Below, piece by piece: positions 5,531 to 8,817 of a DNA stretch of 8,817 nucleotides (the stretch's first letter is position 1; the number at the start of each line of letters is the position of its first letter). The stretch lies in assembly GCA_902797495.1 (NCBI GenBank), contig CADBTH010000102.1, positions 1-8,817 of the forward strand. The letters run 5' to 3'. Source of the DNA: an uncultured Ruminococcus sp. GTDB lineage: Bacteria > Bacillota > Clostridia > Oscillospirales > CAG-272. The translations under genes were made by a program, and so were the position numbers. The notes beneath the pieces were generated by a model. It did no database searches and was not told the origin of the DNA. It saw only the letters and a list, made by a program, of their open reading frames with translations.

Positions 5531-6880
5531 TCATCCGACCGTAATATTTTCGAGAGGGTATCTTGAGGCGGCCTTTCCGCCTGAAAGCGCGGCGTAGACC
5601 AGCGTCAGCGCGCCGACTCTTCCGAGGAACATCAGGATCATTACGATGATCCTCGAGGCGACGCCGAGCGAGGGAGTTATGCCGAGGGTGACTCCGACCG
5701 TTCCTACCGCGGACGCGGTCTCGAAAAGACAAGCCCCAACGGGTATACCATCTATCATACTGATCGCGCAGCCTCCCGCGAGGAAGAGAGTCAGATACAT
5801 GACGAGGATCGCCGCTGCGTTTTTAACGACTGACTGATCAGCCCTTCTTCCGAAGAAGTGCGTGTCGTCGCGCCGTCTGACGACGGCGACAAGACTTGAA
5901 AACAGGACTGCCGCGGTCGTTGTCTTCATGCCTCCCGCGGTCGATCCGGGAGAGCCTCCGATGAGCATCAGAACTATGAAAACGATCCTTCCCGCCCCGG
6001 ACAGAGACGAGAGGTCTCGCGTGTTGAATCCCGCGGTCCTTGCCGTAACGGACTGGAAAAGAGAGCTTGCCGTCCGTTCGCCTATCGGAGACGCGGAGTA
6101 CTCGGAAAAGAAGAAAAATACGGCGGGGAGAATTATCAGTATCGCAGACGTGACGAGAACGACTTTCGTCTGCATTCTGTAACGCTTTATACGGAACTTG
6201 TGTTTCGCGACGTCCTCCCAAGTGAGAAAGCCGATACCGCCGATCACGATCAGAAGCATTATGACCGTATTGACGTAGGCGTCCCCGGAAAACGACGTCA
6301 GCGACTGATACTTTCCGTCCGGAGTTCCGAACAGGTCGAACCCCGCGTTGCAGAAAGCGGAGATCGAATGGAAGAAAGATTTCCAGACGCCCGATACTCC
6401 GAAACGAGAGCACATTACCGGCATCAGCAGAGCTGCTCCGATGAATTCGATAATAAACGTCGTTCTGACCACGAATCCGGTGAACTTCGCAACTCCGCCG
6501 ATCTTAGGCGCGCTTATCGATTCCTGCATGGTGCTCTGTTGTTTGAGAGAGAGCTTTTTGCCCGCCATCATCGATAGGGATGCGGCGACGGTGACGACGC
6601 CGAGACCGCCGATCTGTATGAGTATCAGGATGACCGCCTGACCGAAAGCGGACCAGTGGGTCGCCGTGTCGCGTACGACGAGTCCCGTCACGCAGCCGGC
6701 GGAGGTCGCCGTGAACAGCGCGTCTCCGAAAGGCGTTGCGGCGCGGTCCTTCGACGAGATCGGGAGCATGAGAAGCAGGGCTCCGACGAGTATCGCCGCG
6801 GCAAAACCGAGTATTATCAGCTGAAAAGAGGAGAGAGAGAATTTTCTCTTCACTCCGTCGGAACGTCCGCCGTTTCTCAT
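5531..6880 (-). CDS. ktrB: KtrB/TrkH-type potassium transporter membrane subunit
   Basis: A 449-residue integral membrane protein of the SKT superfamily. Four M1-P-M2 repeats are visible from their pore loops: ATSAGCVTGL (58-67), HSISAFCNAGF (171-181), SVTARTAGFN (277-286) and ETASAVGTVGV (387-397), each with the conserved selectivity-filter glycine. The intramembrane loop GGSPGSTAGGMKT (308-320) and the final FLGRVGALTL segment (418-427) are strongly conserved KtrB features. It imports K+, usually with Na+, and is gated by the KtrA ring encoded next. The start chosen is the ATG at 6880-6878: it has a GAGGTG ribosome site 6 nt upstream. Longer in-frame readings to 6907 or 6937 are rejected because the promoter -10 and -35 boxes lie inside them. 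The basic N-terminus before the first helix (residues 1-18) is consistent with a cytoplasmic start. Confidence 0.94.
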   Translation of the reverse strand: MRNGGRSDGVKRKFSLSSFQLIILGFAAAILVGALLLMLPISSKDRAATPFGDALFTATSAGCVTGLVVRDTATHWSAFGQAVILILIQIGGLGVVTVAASLSMMAGKKLSLKQQSTMQESISAPKIGGVAKFTGFVVRTTFIIEFIGAALLMPVMCSRFGVSGVWKSFFHSISAFCNAGFDLFGTPDGKYQSLTSFSGDAYVNTVIMLLIVIGGIGFLTWEDVAKHKFRIKRYRMQTKVVLVTSAILIILPAVFFFFSEYSASPIGERTASSLFQSVTARTAGFNTRDLSSLSGAGRIVFIVLMLIGGSPGSTAGGMKTTTAAVLFSSLVAVVRRRDDTHFFGRRADQSVVKNAAAILVMYLTLFLAGGCAISMIDGIPVGACLFETASAVGTVGVTLGITPSLGVASRIIVMILMFLGRVGALTLVYAALSGGKAASRYPLENITVG

Positions 6881-6886
6881 CCCGCG

Positions 6887-6892
6887 CACCTC
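6887..6892 (-). promoter_or_regulatory. Ribosome binding site fixing the ktrB start
   Basis: GAGGTG on the minus strand, 6 nt before the ATG at 6880-6878. The alternative upstream ATG at 6907 has no ribosome site and would lie almost at the predicted transcript start. Confidence 0.75.
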
Positions 6893-6907
6893 ACAATAAT
6901 TTTTCAT

Positions 6908-6937
6908 ATTATACCATGATTTATATTTGTTTGTCAA
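6908..6937 (-). promoter_or_regulatory. Sigma-A promoter of the ktrB-ktrA operon
   Basis: Minus strand: perfect -35 TTGACA (6937-6932), 18-nt spacer, perfect -10 TATAAT (6913-6908), with TGG before the -10 forming an extended -10 (TGnTATAAT). Transcription should start near 6901, leaving a 20-nt leader. That is too short for a riboswitch, so c-di-AMP riboswitch control (ydaO/kimA type), known for some Firmicute potassium genes, is excluded for this promoter. Confidence 0.9.
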
Positions 6938-6943
6938 TCGCGG

Positions 6944-6972
6944 AATAAAAGCGCCTCGCGCCGCGTTTTATT
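6944..6972. promoter_or_regulatory. Dyad between divergent promoters, possible operator
   Basis: Arms AATAAAA (6944-6950) and TTTTATT (6966-6972) flank a GC-rich centre, with partial GCG/CGC pairing inside. The dyad centre (6958) is almost exactly midway between the two outward-facing -35 boxes (6937 and 6978). It could bind a dimeric regulator controlling ktrBA and the esterase together. No known regulator motif is recognised, and chance or local composition remains possible. Confidence 0.35.
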
Positions 6973-6977
6973 TTTGC

Positions 6978-7006
6978 TTGACAATTTATGATATAATTGA
7001 TATAGT
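6978..7006 (+). promoter_or_regulatory. Sigma-A promoter of the carboxylesterase gene
   Basis: A perfect -35 TTGACA (6978-6983), 17-nt spacer, and TATAGT (7001-7006, 5/6 of the -10 consensus). Transcription would start near 7013, with a leader of about 26 nt. An overlapping alternative is the extended -10 ATGATATAAT (6988-6997), whose own -35 would be poor. The two could compete for polymerase. Confidence 0.8.
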
Positions 7007-7038
7007 TAGTTTGTAATACTAAACGGAGACGGATATTT

Positions 7039-8817
7039 ATGACAGCGCGAAGGATAATCACGGGCCTGCTTTTTATACTGTTTTTTCTCATCCTCGAACT
7101 CGACCGCAACAAGTTTTGGGGCTGGATACTTCTCGCCGTCGCGACGGTCTGCTTTGCCGCGCTCTTTGAGACCGGCGTACTGAAGGGCAGGACTCTTCTG
7201 AAAGTCGGAGCTTGGGCGGCGTATATCGGGGCGTTCGCGGGGATCTTTTTCCTGACTTTTCCCGGCGTCAAGAACATTCCGGCAAAGCTTTTCGGCGAGC
7301 TGACCGAGAGCTCCGTCGTAAGTATCGCGGACGGAAAGGTCTCGGGTGTGCTCGACGCGTCCGCCGGAGTCGAACTGTACGCGGGAATACCTTACGCCGC
7401 CCCGCCTGTCGGAGAGCTTCGCTGGCGTGAGCCTCAGGATCCGGAGCCGTGGGACGGAGTTCTGAAGTGCTGCGAGTTTGCTCCGATGGCTATGCAGCCG
7501 AGAAATCTCCCTCTGTATGATTCGATCACCCGTATCGTCGGTTATCACGATTACAAATGGTTCGATCTGTCCGATAATTACCGTCCGCCCGTCAGCGAGG
7601 ACGCGCTCTACGTTAACGTTTGGAAGCCCGCGGGAGAGGTCACGGGTCTTCCGGTGCTCGTGTTCATTCACGGCGGCTCTCTTCAGACCGGTCAGCCGTG
7701 GTACGAAGACTACAGCGGCAAATCGCTTGCAAGGGACGGGGCAGTCGTAGTCAATATGGGCTACAGGCTCGGCGTTTTCGGATACCTCGCGCTCGAAGAG
7801 CTGGCGGAAGAATCGCCGAACGGGACGACGGGCAACTACGGGCTTCTCGATCAGATCAAAGCTCTCGAATGGGTAAGGGACAATATCTCGTCGTTCGGCG
7901 GCGACCCGTCGAACGTGACTCTCGCAGGAGAGTCGGCGGGGTCGGCGTCCGTCAGCGCGCTCTGCACCTCCCCTCTTGCGAAGGGACTTTTCAGACGGGT
8001 GATAATGGAGAGCTCGACCGTCGCTTCGAAGATCCCTCCTCACTCCTACCGTTCTTACTCCGACGCGCTTGCGTCGGGAAAGGAATTCAAAGAAAAGTAC
8101 GGGTGCGCAACTCTCGAAGAGCTCCGCGCGCTCCCCGCGGAAAAGATTGTCGGAGCGGCGGAAACCGAACATCATATGACGGTTGACGGATATGCGCTCG
8201 TCGAGGACCCTTACGAATCGTATATGAAAGGGGTATACAACGAGGAGGCGGCGCTCCACGGATTCAACAGCCGCGAGAGCGGACCGTTTATAATCTTCTC
8301 CGGCGCGAACCTGAAAAACTACGAAGATAAGGTGCGCGACTATTTCGGAGACCGCGCAGACGACGTTCTCGCTCTGTATCCTGCGAAGACAGACGAAGAA
8401 GCGGCTGAAAACTGGGCGGAGATCTACGGCGCGGTATTCTTCGATTATCCCCACTACGCGTACAACGCGCTCGCGCGCCGGAACGGGATCCCGACTTACG
8501 AATACTATTTCTCCAAGACCAACGGCTCGCTCGGAAGCTGGCACAGCGGAGAGATGATATACGCTTACGGCAACATACCCGACGGCTCTTCGAACTACGA
8601 CGACGGAGACCGTGAACTTTCAAGGATATTCAAGGGATATTTCCTTAACTTTATAAAGAACGGAGACCCGAACGGCGAAGGGCTCCCGCGATTCGATGAA
8701 AACGCCGACTCGGTCAGTTACCTCGAGCTCGGAGAGACTGTCGCTCCGACGAAAGAGACGGCACGCAAAGTCGGTCTTTTTGAGATCCTTTCCGCTATGC
8801 AGGAGAATGACCGATGA
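7039..8817 (+). CDS. Membrane-anchored type-B carboxylesterase (COesterase family)
   Basis: A 592-residue protein whose stop codon is the last three bases of the window, so the gene is complete. The N-terminus has three predicted hydrophobic helices (about 6-20, 27-43, 56-75), with the basic MTARR start suggesting an inside N-terminus and an extracytoplasmic esterase domain. Residues about 90-590 form the alpha/beta-hydrolase: GIPYAAPPVGELRWREP (116-132), the type-B signature SEDALYVNVW (186-195), oxyanion region HGGSLQTG (211-218), nucleophile elbow GESAGS (297-302) with Ser299, probable acid Glu413 and probable catalytic His502 in GSWHSGEM. A WHSGEM motif followed by YAYGN is typical of bacterial para-nitrobenzyl-esterase-like enzymes. 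It should hydrolyse carboxylic esters; the substrate is unknown. The start is ATG with GGAGA 9 nt upstream. It is divergent from ktrBA; no functional link to potassium uptake is known. Confidence 0.92.
   Translation: MTARRIITGLLFILFFLILELDRNKFWGWILLAVATVCFAALFETGVLKGRTLLKVGAWAAYIGAFAGIFFLTFPGVKNIPAKLFGELTESSVVSIADGKVSGVLDASAGVELYAGIPYAAPPVGELRWREPQDPEPWDGVLKCCEFAPMAMQPRNLPLYDSITRIVGYHDYKWFDLSDNYRPPVSEDALYVNVWKPAGEVTGLPVLVFIHGGSLQTGQPWYEDYSGKSLARDGAVVVNMGYRLGVFGYLALEELAEESPNGTTGNYGLLDQIKALEWVRDNISSFGGDPSNVTLAGESAGSASVSALCTSPLAKGLFRRVIMESSTVASKIPPHSYRSYSDALASGKEFKEKYGCATLEELRALPAEKIVGAAETEHHMTVDGYALVEDPYESYMKGVYNEEAALHGFNSRESGPFIIFSGANLKNYEDKVRDYFGDRADDVLALYPAKTDEEAAENWAEIYGAVFFDYPHYAYNALARRNGIPTYEYYFSKTNGSLGSWHSGEMIYAYGNIPDGSSNYDDGDRELSRIFKGYFLNFIKNGDPNGEGLPRFDENADSVSYLELGETVAPTKETARKVGLFEILSAMQENDR

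Noticed and set aside
6343..6352. TTGCAGAAA half of the clpC palindrome inside ktrB
   Set aside because: Only one arm is present with no palindromic partner; a 9-mer match in the window is plausibly chance.
7006..8544. 512-codon open frame antisense to the carboxylesterase
   Set aside because: It overlaps a clear catalytic gene, has Arg/Val-rich low-complexity composition and no domain match; a shadow frame.

Overview
The window looks like the chromosome of an anaerobic Firmicute (class Clostridia), probably a spore-forming gut lineage with GC-rich coding DNA. This rests on strong AGGAGG-type ribosome sites, frequent GTG/TTG starts, AT-rich intergenic regions with sigma-A type promoters (TTGACA/TATAAT), a ClpC-type Clp ATPase, a KtrA/KtrB potassium system, and a SpoIID-like protein with peptidoglycan-binding repeats. 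A finer taxonomic call is not possible from the sequence alone. No phage, IS, CRISPR, rRNA or tRNA was seen.

Layout. (1) Bases 1-87, minus strand: the first 29 codons of a gene leaving the window, perhaps a GH31 glycosidase, with a near-consensus promoter at 127-155. (2) Bases 227-2282, plus strand: a tight three-gene operon encoding a 124-aa carboxypeptidase-regulatory-like (beta-sandwich) protein, a 456-aa protein with a SpoIID/LytB-like domain and three PG_binding_1 repeats, and a 98-aa single PG_binding_1 protein. All three lack a visible signal peptide. (3) Bases 2369-4828, plus strand: a ClpC-family AAA+ unfoldase with a TTG start, without ctsR/mcsA/mcsB beside it. (4) Bases 4828-4861: a strong 15-bp hairpin forming a shared terminator between the convergent clpC and ktrA genes. 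(5) Bases 4862-6880, minus strand: a ktrB-ktrA potassium-uptake operon behind a near-perfect promoter. (6) Bases 7039-8817, plus strand: a membrane-anchored type-B carboxylesterase, divergent from ktrBA. The two divergent -35 boxes are 40 bp apart with a dyad centred between them.

Most genes belong to known families. The signals most worth following are two in-frame copies of an AT-rich perfect palindrome (TTTCTGCAATTGCAGAAA) inside the GC-rich clpC gene, 141 bp apart; the signal-less SpoIID/peptidoglycan-binding operon, which looks like an uncharacterised envelope or spore module; and the symmetric divergent promoter region between ktrB and the esterase.
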